This document shows, one piece after another, positions 26,429-36,314 of a DNA stretch of 64,000 bases. Source of the stretch: Candidatus Gastranaerophilales bacterium (GTDB taxonomy: Bacteria; Cyanobacteriota; Vampirovibrionia; Gastranaerophilales; Gastranaerophilaceae); contig CALUPO010000009.1 of NCBI GenBank assembly GCA_944322675.1, positions 17,902-81,901 of the forward strand, read 5' to 3'. The position numbers and the translations under genes are program-made. How positions within the stretch are numbered: position 1 is the first letter of the stretch; each line of letters begins with the position of its first letter. The notes under the pieces were generated by a model. It did not search any database. It worked only from the letters and a program-made list of their open reading frames with translations, and was not told where the DNA came from.

Positions 26429-27502
26429 TTACCTAACCTTAACCTTTGGCACACATGACATACCTGGAGAAAGGTTATAATTTGAAATATCTTCATCAAA
26501 TACAATTTTTACAGGTATACGCTGAACTATTTTTATATAACTTCCAACAGCATTTTCAGGAGGAAATAAACTTGCTTTTGCACCGGTACTTCTTTGAATA
26601 CTATCTATTTTACCTTTAAACTTTTTTCCTCCAAAAGTATCAACCTTGATTTGTACTTCCTGTCCTTTTTTCATGTTTCTAATTTGTGTTTCTTTAAAAT
26701 TAGCTACAACCCAAATATTTTTAGAAACAATCGAAAACAAAGGTTGACCTATATTGACATAATTTCCTTCCTCAACCTTTCGTGATGATATTGTTCCATC
26801 TTGTGCTGCATAAATTGTCGTATAAGATAAATTTAATTTTGCTCTTTTAACTTCAGATTCTAAACGTTTAATTTCGGATAAAGATGCTTCTACTTTAGAT
26901 TTGGCTGATTCTTTTATTGCCTTGGCACTTCTTGATTTTTCAAGTGCACTTTTATAATTAGCTTTTGCAACTTCAAAACGTTTTTTGCTGTCTTCATATT
27001 CCTGTTTTGTGCATAATTTATCGACAATTAATTTTTTATAACGTTCATAATCTTTTGAAGCAAAGTCAAGTTTTGATTTTTCACTGTCAATATTTTTGAT
27101 GGTATCATTAAAATTAGCATCAGTTCTATTTATATCAGTATTTGAAATTTTCAAATCAGCTTTTGCTTTATCTAATTTAGCAAGTGCATTTTCATATGCA
27201 ATTTCGTATGGTTCTTTATCAATTTGTAATAAAACATCACCCTTTTTGACTTCATCATTATCATCGATATATAATTTAATGACCTCACCTGAAACTTTTG
27301 GGGCAACCTCAACAATATTTCCTTCAACAAAAGCATCATCTGTTGATTGAAAATATAATGAATAAATGCAAGCAAATATCCCAAAAATTAAAAAACCTGC
27401 AGCCGTTATAATAGGCACAATAACACGTTTCTTTTCAAAAGGTTTTCGTGTGCTTTTTAATGTATCAACTTTTTTATTTTTTGTTTTATTTGTTTCAGCC
27501 AT
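26429..27502 (-). CDS. emrA: EmrA/HlyD-type membrane fusion protein
   Basis: 357 aa. N-terminal span (about 29-49), then the split lipoyl half-motif (VIKLYIDDNDEVKKGDVLLQ and TIYAAQDGTISSRKVEEGNY) flanking a long coiled coil, and a C-terminal beta barrel (VGSYIKIVQRIPVKIVFDED). It links EmrB to the outer-membrane channel. The 11-bp gap to marR and zero gap to emrB show one operon. Confidence 0.93.
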   Translation of the reverse strand: MAETNKTKNKKVDTLKSTRKPFEKKRVIVPIITAAGFLIFGIFACIYSLYFQSTDDAFVEGNIVEVAPKVSGEVIKLYIDDNDEVKKGDVLLQIDKEPYEIAYENALAKLDKAKADLKISNTDINRTDANFNDTIKNIDSEKSKLDFASKDYERYKKLIVDKLCTKQEYEDSKKRFEVAKANYKSALEKSRSAKAIKESAKSKVEASLSEIKRLESEVKRAKLNLSYTTIYAAQDGTISSRKVEEGNYVNIGQPLFSIVSKNIWVVANFKETQIRNMKKGQEVQIKVDTFGGKKFKGKIDSIQRSTGAKASLFPPENAVGSYIKIVQRIPVKIVFDEDISNYNLSPGMSCVPKVKVR

Positions 27503-27513
27503 ATTCCCTCGTA

Positions 27514-27960
27514 TTATTCTTTATTATTTTCTAAATTTGACTTAATTTTTGATAAAACTCTAAGACAAACATATAATTCATCTTCATTAATATCATCTAA
27601 ATATTTTTTTCGAGACATTTGCATAAATGGTGCTATTAAATCTCGAACTTCCCTACCTTTTTTAGTAATTTGTATTTTATTTACAATTTTTTTATCTTTA
27701 GTTGGTATTTTTTGAATCAAATCTTTATCACAAAGTACACTTAATATTCGTGTCATGTTTGATTTATCTTTTAATAAAAGATCACATAATTCTTTTTGAT
27801 ATAAATTTTCATGTTCACACAATGTATTTAAAACAATAAATTGTTCAGGTGTCACATTAAAATTATTTTCTAAAAATAATTTTATATTGTGAATTTTTAT
27901 TGCACGTCCGGCTTGAACAATTGCATTTCCTATCAGGTTTGTTAACATTGACTTTATCAT
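27514..27960 (-). CDS. MarR-family transcriptional repressor
   Basis: 148 aa. Winged-helix core: FIVLNTLCEHENLYQKELCD, LLLKDKSNMTRILSVLCDKD, LIQKIPTKDKKIVNKIQITK, the usual MarR recognition helix and wing. It is the first gene of the marR-emrA-emrB operon. Two identical 14-bp palindromes lie between it and the divergent channel gene, the expected operators of a homodimeric MarR. Likely released by a pump substrate. Confidence 0.93.
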   Translation of the reverse strand: MIKSMLTNLIGNAIVQAGRAIKIHNIKLFLENNFNVTPEQFIVLNTLCEHENLYQKELCDLLLKDKSNMTRILSVLCDKDLIQKIPTKDKKIVNKIQITKKGREVRDLIAPFMQMSRKKYLDDINEDELYVCLRVLSKIKSNLENNKE

Positions 27961-27988
27961 TTTGTTGTTTTATATTATCTATATCTTA

Positions 27989-28002
27989 GTTATTATAATA
28001 AC
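27989..28002. promoter_or_regulatory. Putative MarR operator 1
   Basis: GTTATTATAATAAC, a perfect palindrome 29 bp upstream of the marR start. Identical to the site at 28042. The flanks also mirror each other (CTTA before this one, TAAG after the other). Confidence 0.8.
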
Positions 28003-28041
28003 ACAAAAAAACTTTTAATCAACATATATTTTTTTATTTGT

Positions 28042-28055
28042 GTTATTATAATAAC
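28042..28055. promoter_or_regulatory. Putative MarR operator 2
   Basis: Second GTTATTATAATAAC, 26 bp upstream of the channel gene start. Centres are 53 bp apart, about five helical turns, so two dimers would sit on the same face. Confidence 0.8.
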
Positions 28056-28080
28056 TAAGTGGTGGAAATAAGGAGCCGAA

Positions 28081-29469
28081 ATGAATTTAAGAAAAATTAT
28101 AATTGCTATAGTATACATATTTATCTTTCTCTTTTATTTTAACGAACAAGGTTTTTCAAAAAATATAAAACATAACGATTCGTCCACAAATTTAAACATT
28201 ATAAATATTCCTTTCTGGAAAAAATTTAATGATGAAGTTTTATTAAATTCCATTTTGATGGTTTATCAAAATAACAATGATTTAAAAATAAGTCAAAACA
28301 AAATCAAGGAAGCTCAACGAATAGTTAAAATTTCTCTTTCAAATGAGTTGCCTTATATAGGTTTTGATGGATATATAAATAGAGCTTTTCATTCCTCAGA
28401 TGAGTATAAAGGTGATTTTATAATTCCTGATTATCACCAGTCACGTTTTTTATTGCCACTTACTATGAATTTTGAACTTGATATCTGGGGACAAAATAGA
28501 TTAAAAACCAAAGCCAAGAAAAAAGAACTTTTAATGCTTGAGGAAGATCAAAGGGCATTTTATATTTCAATCATTTCATCTTTTGCAATAAATTATTATA
28601 ACCTTGTTAAAATTGATAAATTAATTGATGTACAAAATAAACTTATTAATAATCAAAAACAAATTTTAAATGCATATAAAGATAAAGAAGAATTTGGAAC
28701 AGCAATACAAAATGATATAATACGTGAAGAGAAAAAAATAAATATTCTAAATTATGAATTAAATGATTTAAAAGAAAAACAAGAAGTACTTCAAAATCAG
28801 TTAAAAGTTTATTTATCTGATAGGAGTTTTGATAAAATTAATCGTATTGATTTTGAAAATATTAATTTTGACCCTAAAATCCCCAATAAAATAGAGTTTT
28901 CACAACTTGAGCAAAGACCCGATTATAAAAAAGTTCAACATAAAATTGAAAAAATAGGACTTGATGTTAAAATAGCAAAACGTGATTTTTTGCCTAAATT
29001 TACGATTTTAGGAACATTAGGATTTAATGCTTATCAATTTAATAATATTTTTTCAAAAAGTTCCAGATTGGTAAATCTTGGTGTTATGCCAAGTCTTGAT
29101 ATTTTTGATGGCGGACGTAAGTTTCAAATATTAAAAATAAATAAATATAGATATGATAGCACAATTAATGAATATGAAAAAATTATTCTAGCGTCAATTC
29201 AGGAAACAAATGATGCTTTATATAATTTAAAATCAACACATGAAAATTTAGAACTTGCTTTAAAACGATATAATTTGGATAATGAAGATTTATATCTTAT
29301 AAATAAAAAAATAAATTATGGAATAGCTAATAATATTGATTTATTCAAAAAACAGGAAGAATTACTATTAAGCGAAAAACATAAAATTTCTATAAAAGTA
29401 AATGAAATAATATCATATATAAATCTTTATAAAGCACTTGGCGGTGTAGAACCTATTGAAAATTTATAA
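28081..29469 (+). CDS. TolC/OprM-like outer-membrane efflux channel
   Basis: 462 aa. Signal peptide (about 1-25), then two OEP repeats typical of TolC-type proteins: NSILMVYQNNNDLKISQNKI, ELDIWGQNRLKTKAKKKELL, EQRPDYKKVQHKIEKIGLDV, PSLDIFDGGRKFQILKINKY. AAGGAG ribosome site just after operator 2. It exports what EmrAB delivers and appears to share their MarR control. No lipobox cysteine is seen, unlike OprM/NodT. Confidence 0.9.
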   Translation: MNLRKIIIAIVYIFIFLFYFNEQGFSKNIKHNDSSTNLNIINIPFWKKFNDEVLLNSILMVYQNNNDLKISQNKIKEAQRIVKISLSNELPYIGFDGYINRAFHSSDEYKGDFIIPDYHQSRFLLPLTMNFELDIWGQNRLKTKAKKKELLMLEEDQRAFYISIISSFAINYYNLVKIDKLIDVQNKLINNQKQILNAYKDKEEFGTAIQNDIIREEKKINILNYELNDLKEKQEVLQNQLKVYLSDRSFDKINRIDFENINFDPKIPNKIEFSQLEQRPDYKKVQHKIEKIGLDVKIAKRDFLPKFTILGTLGFNAYQFNNIFSKSSRLVNLGVMPSLDIFDGGRKFQILKINKYRYDSTINEYEKIILASIQETNDALYNLKSTHENLELALKRYNLDNEDLYLINKKINYGIANNIDLFKKQEELLLSEKHKISIKVNEIISYINLYKALGGVEPIENL

Positions 29470-29589
29470 AAATGAAATTTTAAACATATAACTTAATGCA
29501 ATCAAATATAATATTAAAAGATAAAAAGCTCATTTTTAAGCTAAAACCTACTTTTTGTAAACTTATAAACTGCATAAAAATAATTATAA

Positions 29590-29667
29590 ATGGTACCCCG
29601 GATGCGATTCGAACGCATGACCTACCGCTTAGAAGGCGGTTGCTCTATCCAACTGAGCTACCGAGGC
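29590..29667 (-). tRNA. tRNA-Arg (anticodon TCT)
   Basis: On minus: acceptor GCCTCGG with CCGGGGT, anticodon stem ACCGC/GCGGT with loop CTTCTAA, T-arm ATGCGTTCGAATCGCAT. Anticodon TCT reads AGA, the main Arg codon of AT-rich genomes. CCA directly follows the discriminator A, unlike the other tRNAs in this window. Confidence 0.93.
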
Positions 29668-29715
29668 TAACATAATTTATATTACCATGACATTATTTTT
29701 TGTTCAATAAAAAAA

Positions 29716-30750
29716 TTAAAACTGTTTTAAGAAACGAATATCATTATTATAAAATAATCTAATATCATCAATAGCCCATTTTAGCATAGCAAGACGTTCT
29801 ACTCCCATTCCAAAAGCAAAACCTGAATATTTATCTTTATCAATATCCATATTTTCTAATACATTTGGATCAACCATGCCAGCTCCTAAAACCTCAAGCC
29901 ATCCAAGCCCTGAACAAACACGGCATCCTTTGCCATTGCACATAATACATTGAACATCGACCTCTGCAGAGGGTTCAGTAAAAGGGAAAAAACTACTTCT
30001 AAAACGTGTTTTTTTATCTTCACCAAAATATATTTTTATAAACTCATTTAAAGTTCCTTTTAAATCACCGAAAGTTATGTTTGTATCAATTAAAAGCCCT
30101 TCTATTTGATGGAAAAGATTATTTTTTCTGGCACTTACTGCTTCTGAGCGATAAACACGCCCCGGGGCTATTATTTTGATAGGCGGTTTTTTATTCATCA
30201 TTGCTCGAATTTGTGAATTTGAAGTTTGACTCCTCAAAACAACATTTTTTCCAACATTTGTATAAAAAGTATCCTGCATATCACGAGCAGGGTGATCTTT
30301 TGGAACATTTAACATATCAAAATTAAAATACTCGGTTTCAACTTCTGGAGAATCTTTATCTTTTATCAAACTATATCCCATTTTTTCAAATATTGTTGTT
30401 ATTTCATTTATAGTTTGTGTTAATGGATGTAATTTTCCATATTGCCTTCCAATTCCGGGTAATGTTATATCAATATATTCTTCTTCAAGTTTTTTATTTA
30501 AATTTAAAGTATATAGTTCATCATATTTTATTTTCAATTCACTATCAATAACATTTGAAATATTATTAGCCAAAGACCCTATTATTTTTTTTTCTTCGTT
30601 ACTTAAGTTCTTTAAATTTTTCTTTATTTCCGTTAATTCAGAATTACGACCTAAATATTTTATTCTAATTTCATCAATTCTAGATATGTCATTGACATTT
30701 TTTATCTCATTTTGAGCATTTGACAATATTTCATTTAAAACTTTTTCCAT
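29716..30750 (-). CDS. pheS: Phenylalanyl-tRNA synthetase alpha subunit
   Basis: 344 aa. N-terminal coiled coil, then class II motifs: HPLTQTINEITTIFEKMGY, VVLRSQTSNSQIRAM (motif 2 region), GMGVERLAMLKWAIDDIRLF (motif 3). It charges tRNA-Phe together with PheT, which is not adjacent in this window. Full length. Confidence 0.96.
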   Translation of the reverse strand: MEKVLNEILSNAQNEIKNVNDISRIDEIRIKYLGRNSELTEIKKNLKNLSNEEKKIIGSLANNISNVIDSELKIKYDELYTLNLNKKLEEEYIDITLPGIGRQYGKLHPLTQTINEITTIFEKMGYSLIKDKDSPEVETEYFNFDMLNVPKDHPARDMQDTFYTNVGKNVVLRSQTSNSQIRAMMNKKPPIKIIAPGRVYRSEAVSARKNNLFHQIEGLLIDTNITFGDLKGTLNEFIKIYFGEDKKTRFRSSFFPFTEPSAEVDVQCIMCNGKGCRVCSGLGWLEVLGAGMVDPNVLENMDIDKDKYSGFAFGMGVERLAMLKWAIDDIRLFYNNDIRFLKQF

Positions 30751-30836
30751 ATATCTTTTATTCCATATTTCCTATTTTTCTTATTATAAATGAAAAAAGT
30801 TATTTATGTATACTCATTTTAATTTAAATTTTTATT

Positions 30837-31646
30837 TTAATAAAATACTTTTACTGCAGAACCTGTTCCGTAATTTTTATTTTTAAAATATCTATACCGA
30901 TTACCTTGCATATAGTGTCTCATCCCATAGTTTGCATCATAATAATTAATAGGATTATAAACTGGAGGTGTAAATCCTGTCATTTTCATTGGATTAAACA
31001 AGTTGCCTATTGCACTTCTAAATTGACTTGCTAAGTTTCTATGATAGTTTGGATATTGATTCATTCCATAATTATTTTGATAATAATTTTGTTGAGTATA
31101 CATATTATTATATGGCTGGTTTTGCATATTCATATTATTAACAGCCATTTGAAGGTTGTTAAACCTATTATTTAAATTACCACTTTGTATTGTTCCAAAT
31201 ACTTGTGTTTCTAAACGTTGAATACGTTTTTCAATAGTATCTTTTTTGTATGTTTTTTGAAAACATAACATTTCAAGATCATTTAATGTTGATTTTGATA
31301 TATTGCCTAAATAATTGCCCTCTTCCATATTTCTTATAACATTATCAACCCTTGATGCCAAATCCATGTTTTCAAATGTTTTTCTAAATATTTTCTTTTC
31401 AATACGATTTAAACGTTCATAAACTGATTCATTTACATAGCTTTTGTTGAATAATGAATTTTCAATCAAAGTAAGTTTCGGGTAGTCATTGTTTACATTT
31501 TGAACATTATAAAAACCTTCATTATAATTAGAATATCCATTATATGGCATATTGGGCTCAAATGTTTTTATAGTATATGCATTTATCGAATTTGCATTTG
31601 ATAATAATAAAATAATAAATAAATTTAATAAAATAAAAATCCTCAT
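30837..31646 (-). CDS. Exported hypothetical protein with RLxRLE-type repeats
   Basis: 269 aa. Signal peptide (IFILLNLFIILLLSNANSIN). Two repeats with a shared pattern follow: LIENSLFNKSYVNESVYERL-NRIEKKIFRKT at about 60-90 and LCFQKTYKKDTIEKRIQRLE-TQVFG at about 125-150. The second half is rich in Asn, Tyr, Gln and Met, low complexity (NYYQNNYGMNQYPN). Divergent from the M16 peptidase gene. I do not recognise a function; export and an extended surface or periplasmic tail are the only supported points. Confidence 0.65.
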   Translation of the reverse strand: MRIFILLNLFIILLLSNANSINAYTIKTFEPNMPYNGYSNYNEGFYNVQNVNNDYPKLTLIENSLFNKSYVNESVYERLNRIEKKIFRKTFENMDLASRVDNVIRNMEEGNYLGNISKSTLNDLEMLCFQKTYKKDTIEKRIQRLETQVFGTIQSGNLNNRFNNLQMAVNNMNMQNQPYNNMYTQQNYYQNNYGMNQYPNYHRNLASQFRSAIGNLFNPMKMTGFTPPVYNPINYYDANYGMRHYMQGNRYRYFKNKNYGTGSAVKVFY

Positions 31647-31778
31647 ATTGTGACTTTAAAAAAATTTATGAAAAAAATCATTATCCAAAAGGATATATAA
31701 TAATGTAGAATCTTTATCATTATAAAAATTATGATAAAATATTTATAAGAATAAGTAAAAATGGAGAGATTAATATAT

Positions 31779-34388
31779 ATGAAGAGGATAATTATTTTTT
31801 TATTAATAATATTTTTAAGTTCAAGTGTTTCATTTTGTGAAGAATTTACAACATTAAAACTTGAAAATGGACATACATATATAATAAAACCAATACACAC
31901 AAACCCTATTGTAACAATTGATACATGGGTTAAAACGGGTTCAATTAATGAAAGTGATAAAAATAACGGAATCGCTCACTTTTTAGAACATATGTTTTTT
32001 AAAGGCTCAAAAAATTATCAAACAGGTGAGTTTGACAAAATTTTAGAGTCAAAAGGTGCTATAATAAATGCTGCTACAAGTAAAGATTATACACATTTTT
32101 ATATAACTATTCCATCCAAAGATTTTGAGCTTGCTTTAAAAATGCATGAAGATATGCTTTTAAATCCTCTTTTTCCAAGACCGGAATTAGAAAAAGAACG
32201 CAAGGTTGTAATTGAGGAAATTTCAAGAGGACTTGATAATCCTCAAAATATTCTTTATAAAAATTTGAATGCTGGATTTTATAAATCTCATCCTTATAGA
32301 TATGATGTTATAGGTAAAAAAGAAATTATAGAAAAAGTTACACAAGATGAAATGTTTGACTTTTATAACAGGTGGTATGTTCCTGAAAATATGACAACTA
32401 TAATTGTTGGAGATGTTGATGAAAAGAAAATAATTGAAGTGTTAAAATCAACATTTAATAAAAAAACTACTCAAAAATTTGTCAAAACAACATATAAGGT
32501 TGACAATCCTCCACATGAACCTATTGTGATAAATAAAGAACTTGATGTACAAACAGGGTATTATATTTTAGGTTTTAAGGGTGTAAAACCTACAGATAAA
32601 GATAGCTATGCTTTGGATGTTTTATCTGTTATTTTAGGTGATGGAAGAAGTTCAATATTATATCAAAATATAAAAGAACAAAAACAACTTGCAAATTCAA
32701 TAACATCACGCAATTCATCTTCAAAAGATGACGGTTTATTTTTAATATTTGCAACTTTTGATAAAGAAAAACTTAATAAACTTGATAATTCTATTAAGTG
32801 TGAAATAGAAAATATAAAAAATATGAATGTTTCAAATGATGTATTAAATCGTGCAAAAAAAATTATTGAAAAAGATGTATTCTTTTCCCGTGAGTCCGTT
32901 TCTAATATAGCAAATGAACTTGGATATATTTCAGTTGTAAGTGATGATTTATCATTATATTCAAATTATATTGATGAAATAAACAAGGTTTCATCAAATG
33001 ATATAAAACGTGTTGCAAAAAAGTATCTTGATTTAAATAAAAGTGTTACTTCAATTATTGTACCAAAAGATAAATGTTCAAATGAACATCCGGTTTCAAA
33101 TGTAAGTACAAAAAATAATACACAAAATGAAATACAAGCCGAGTTAATAAAAAAAATTGATACAGTAAGTAAATATAAATTACCAAATGAGAGCATATTA
33201 TTAATAAATAAAAATACAAGTAATGATATAGTAGCCATACAAATTATGGATGCCGGAGGTGTATTCACCGAGCAAATTCCAGGTGTTGGCAATATTCTTG
33301 CAAAATCCTTAATGAAAGGAACAAAAAATTATAGTTATATTGAACTTGCCCAGGTTATGGAAGAAAATGGAATTACAATTATTCCGGCTATTACTTCTGA
33401 CACATTTACTATATCAGTACAAACCACAAAAAATGAATTAAATAAAACATTTGAAATACTTGATGAAATTCTAAATAATCCTAAATTTGATATTTTTGAA
33501 ATAGAGAAAATAAAACGAGAACTTTTAACATCAATAAAAACTCAAAGAGACACACCATCAAATGTTATGTTTGAAGAATTTAAAAATGCAATATGGCAGT
33601 ATACTCCATACAATAATACAGGCAAAGTTCTTGAAAAAACGTTAAGCCAGGTAAGTACAAATGATGTAATTGCTTATTATAATAAATTGTTTAATCCTAA
33701 GAATATTGTGATATCAGTAAATGGTAATGTTGATGAAAAAGAGTGTATTAATTTCTTTACAAAACTTTTTAAAAATAAAAAAGGAGAAAAAGTTGATTTA
33801 AAAAGTTTTCACAAATTATTTTTAACCCCCGTACAAAAAAAATGTATTAATACAAAAAAAGATACAAATACAAGTTGGATTGCAATAGGATGGAAAACGG
33901 ATGGTGTTATAAATCAAAAAGATTGGGCAACATTGCAGGTTATAAATTCAATTTTAGGTAGTGGAATGAGTTCACGTTTATTTGTAAACCTTCGTGATGC
34001 TCAAGGGCTAGCTTATCAAATTGGTTCAACATATGCAGCAAATTTAAATAGCGGGCTTTTTGCCGTTTATATAGGAACTAAACCTCAAACTTTGGAACAT
34101 TCAAAAAATGAGTTATTAAAAGAAGTTGAAAAAATTAAAACCGAATTTGTTCTTGATAAAGAATTAAATGAAGCTAAAGAAAAAATTATTGGTAATTATA
34201 TTATTTCACTTGAAACAAATGGTAAAAAAACCGCAACATTAGCTTGGTTTGAAACTTCAGGTCGCGGCTTTGAATTTAATAAAAAATATATTGAACTTAT
34301 AAATTCTGTTACAACAAAAGATATAATTTTAATAGCAAACAAATATTTTAATGAAAATATGATTATATCAATTGTTGGAAATAAATAA
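31779..34388 (+). CDS. Double M16 zinc peptidase (PqqL/insulinase family)
   Basis: 869 aa from the ATG at 31779, chosen over 31761 because GGAGAG lies just before it and the protein then begins with a signal peptide (KRIIIFLLIIFLSSSVSF). First half has the inverted zinc motif HFLEH at about 67-71. The second half is a paired M16 domain with no HxxEH (GNILAKSLMKGTKNY at that place) but the helper R/Y block SSRLFVNLRDAQGLAY. One active and one inactive half make a clamshell in one chain. Likely a periplasmic protease for short peptides or misfolded proteins. Confidence 0.92.
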   Translation: MKRIIIFLLIIFLSSSVSFCEEFTTLKLENGHTYIIKPIHTNPIVTIDTWVKTGSINESDKNNGIAHFLEHMFFKGSKNYQTGEFDKILESKGAIINAATSKDYTHFYITIPSKDFELALKMHEDMLLNPLFPRPELEKERKVVIEEISRGLDNPQNILYKNLNAGFYKSHPYRYDVIGKKEIIEKVTQDEMFDFYNRWYVPENMTTIIVGDVDEKKIIEVLKSTFNKKTTQKFVKTTYKVDNPPHEPIVINKELDVQTGYYILGFKGVKPTDKDSYALDVLSVILGDGRSSILYQNIKEQKQLANSITSRNSSSKDDGLFLIFATFDKEKLNKLDNSIKCEIENIKNMNVSNDVLNRAKKIIEKDVFFSRESVSNIANELGYISVVSDDLSLYSNYIDEINKVSSNDIKRVAKKYLDLNKSVTSIIVPKDKCSNEHPVSNVSTKNNTQNEIQAELIKKIDTVSKYKLPNESILLINKNTSNDIVAIQIMDAGGVFTEQIPGVGNILAKSLMKGTKNYSYIELAQVMEENGITIIPAITSDTFTISVQTTKNELNKTFEILDEILNNPKFDIFEIEKIKRELLTSIKTQRDTPSNVMFEEFKNAIWQYTPYNNTGKVLEKTLSQVSTNDVIAYYNKLFNPKNIVISVNGNVDEKECINFFTKLFKNKKGEKVDLKSFHKLFLTPVQKKCINTKKDTNTSWIAIGWKTDGVINQKDWATLQVINSILGSGMSSRLFVNLRDAQGLAYQIGSTYAANLNSGLFAVYIGTKPQTLEHSKNELLKEVEKIKTEFVLDKELNEAKEKIIGNYIISLETNGKKTATLAWFETSGRGFEFNKKYIELINSVTTKDIILIANKYFNENMIISIVGNK

Positions 34389-34395
34389 TAAATTT

Positions 34396-34839
34396 TTATT
34401 GTTTTTTATTTTTCATATTCATTAATGTTTCCGCAGCTTCTTTTTCCTTAGCGTCTTGCACAGTAGTTGTAGATGTTTGCTGTGCTTGATTTTTTGCAGA
34501 TGTATTTCTCATATTCACTAATGTTTCCGCAACTTCTTTTTCCTTAGCGTTTTGCACAGTAGTTGTAGATGTTTGCTGTGCTTGATTTCTTGTAGCTGCA
34601 TTCATCTTATTTCCATTAAAAAATTTTCTTTTAACATTTTTTAATACCTTTAATAAATCATTATAAAGAACAATTTGACCTAAATTTTTAGCCATTGGTT
34701 TTGAAAAATCATGATCCTTACCTTGACTTTTTAAATTTTGATTTTCTAAACGCAAGTTTTCTAATTCTCTTTTTACAAATTTTATACTTCTTTTCAAATT
34801 TTGTTCTGTCCGTAACAAAGGTCTATTGCTAACGTTCAT
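34396..34839 (-). CDS. Hypothetical protein with duplicated 32-residue repeat
   Basis: 147 aa. Residues about 1-60 are helical and charged. The C-terminal half has two copies of a 32-residue unit, AQQTSTTTVQ-x-AKEKExAETL, encoded by 96-bp direct repeats on the DNA with few changes, so the duplication is recent. No signal peptide, no known domain. Good ribosome site TAGGAGATTGATAA. Convergent with the M16 gene. Confidence 0.6.
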   Translation of the reverse strand: MNVSNRPLLRTEQNLKRSIKFVKRELENLRLENQNLKSQGKDHDFSKPMAKNLGQIVLYNDLLKVLKNVKRKFFNGNKMNAATRNQAQQTSTTTVQNAKEKEVAETLVNMRNTSAKNQAQQTSTTTVQDAKEKEAAETLMNMKNKKQ

Positions 34840-34914
34840 TTATCAATCTCCTATTTTTTACTACATAGTTAGCGTATCATATAAAAAAAATTTGTCAATA
34901 TATCTTATTTAAAT

Positions 34915-36252
34915 TTATTTAAAAATTGTTACAATAATAAGTGCACTTATAAATAAAGGAATGTTAAAATGTAAAAAAGTCGGAATACAAGTATCCCATA
35001 TATGATTATGCTGATTATCAACATTTAATCCAGATGTAGGCCCCAATGTGGTGTCACTTGCCGGTGAACCAGCATCACCTAGTGCAGCAGCACTTGAAAG
35101 TAAAACAACAGTTGATATTTCGCTTAAACCTAAATTACTACAAATAGGAACAAAAAAAACAGCTAAAATTGGTATTGTTCCAAATGATGTTCCTATACCC
35201 ATTGTAATAAACAATCCTAAGGTAAGCATAATTATAGAAGCTATGATTTTACTATGCATCATATAATTTGATAATGAACTTATTAAAATATCTATGCTTC
35301 CTGTGTCTTTTAGTACAGCTGCGAAGCCTGCAGCCACAAGCATAACAAAAGCAACATATCCCATTAAACAAACGCCTTCATTCATTAAAGCATCCATTTT
35401 ATGGTGACTTACTGTTTGTGTTGCAAAAATTATTCCTAAACCCACAAGTGCTCCTAAAGGCAATGAACCTGTTTTAAGTTGAACAATTAAGGTTACAAAA
35501 GCACTAAATATAGTAATATAATGTTCTTTTGTTAATTTAAGCTTATTTCCATTTGTATTTTCAACATTATTATCTTCTGTTTGTAAACATATAATTGGTA
35601 AATCTTTATATATCCTTTTTTTTCGGTAAGTATAAAATATAGCAACTAAAAGTCCTAAAAGCATGGCAAAGCCTAAAATTGAGTTGTATTTCCAAACATT
35701 TGCTCTTATTATATTATATCCATTTTGTATCATATTATCGGCAATTAACCCCTGGAAAATAAGTCCAAATCCAGCTGGAACTGCAATATATGGAGCTTTT
35801 AATCCAAAAGCTAATGCACAAGCTACACCACGTCTATCAATTTCAAGTTTATTCATTAAATGTATTAAAGGAGGAATTATTATTGGAATAAAAGCAATAT
35901 GAATAGGAATAAGATTTTGTGACATTACTGCAATTATAGTTAGAATTAATATTAATAAATATTTATTATTTTTAATAATCCTAGTTATTTTTGATGCAAG
36001 AACATTTGCAAGTCCGGTATGAGCCATTGCCGCTGCAAAAGTTCCTAAAAGTATATAACTAAGTGCTGTTTCGCTATTTGCTCCCATACCGTTTATAAAT
36101 GTTGTCATTATATTATCAATTTTCATATGGGCTATTAAACCACCTATAATAGCTGAAATAATTAATGATAAAAGTACATTCACTTTCATTAGACATAATA
36201 ATGAAAGTATGATTACTGATAGTATTGCAGGATTTAATATAATATCAAACAC
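34915..36252 (-). CDS. Na+/H+ antiporter family transporter, YuiF-like
   Basis: 445 aa with 10-12 membrane spans. LLSLIISAIIGGLIAHMKID, IPIHIAFIPIIIPPLIHLMN, SSAAALGDAGSPASDTTLGP and NVDNQHNHIWDTCIPTFLHF match the YuiF/Na_H_antiport_2 family, whose members include amino-acid (histidine) permeases and Na+/H+ antiporters. Direction and substrate are not settled by sequence. Single gene on minus. Confidence 0.82.
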   Translation of the reverse strand: MFDIILNPAILSVIILSLLCLMKVNVLLSLIISAIIGGLIAHMKIDNIMTTFINGMGANSETALSYILLGTFAAAMAHTGLANVLASKITRIIKNNKYLLILILTIIAVMSQNLIPIHIAFIPIIIPPLIHLMNKLEIDRRGVACALAFGLKAPYIAVPAGFGLIFQGLIADNMIQNGYNIIRANVWKYNSILGFAMLLGLLVAIFYTYRKKRIYKDLPIICLQTEDNNVENTNGNKLKLTKEHYITIFSAFVTLIVQLKTGSLPLGALVGLGIIFATQTVSHHKMDALMNEGVCLMGYVAFVMLVAAGFAAVLKDTGSIDILISSLSNYMMHSKIIASIIMLTLGLFITMGIGTSFGTIPILAVFFVPICSNLGLSEISTVVLLSSAAALGDAGSPASDTTLGPTSGLNVDNQHNHIWDTCIPTFLHFNIPLFISALIIVTIFK

Positions 36253-36314
36253 ACTTATCCAACTTGTTTTCTATTTTCATAATAAATATATCAAAAAATT
36301 TAAAAAAAGTAAAT

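Noticed and set aside
31643..31900. 85-codon open frame on minus over the start of the M16 gene
   Set aside because: Antisense to the signal peptide and its promoter area; composition is that of AT-rich shadow frames and no ribosome site is present.
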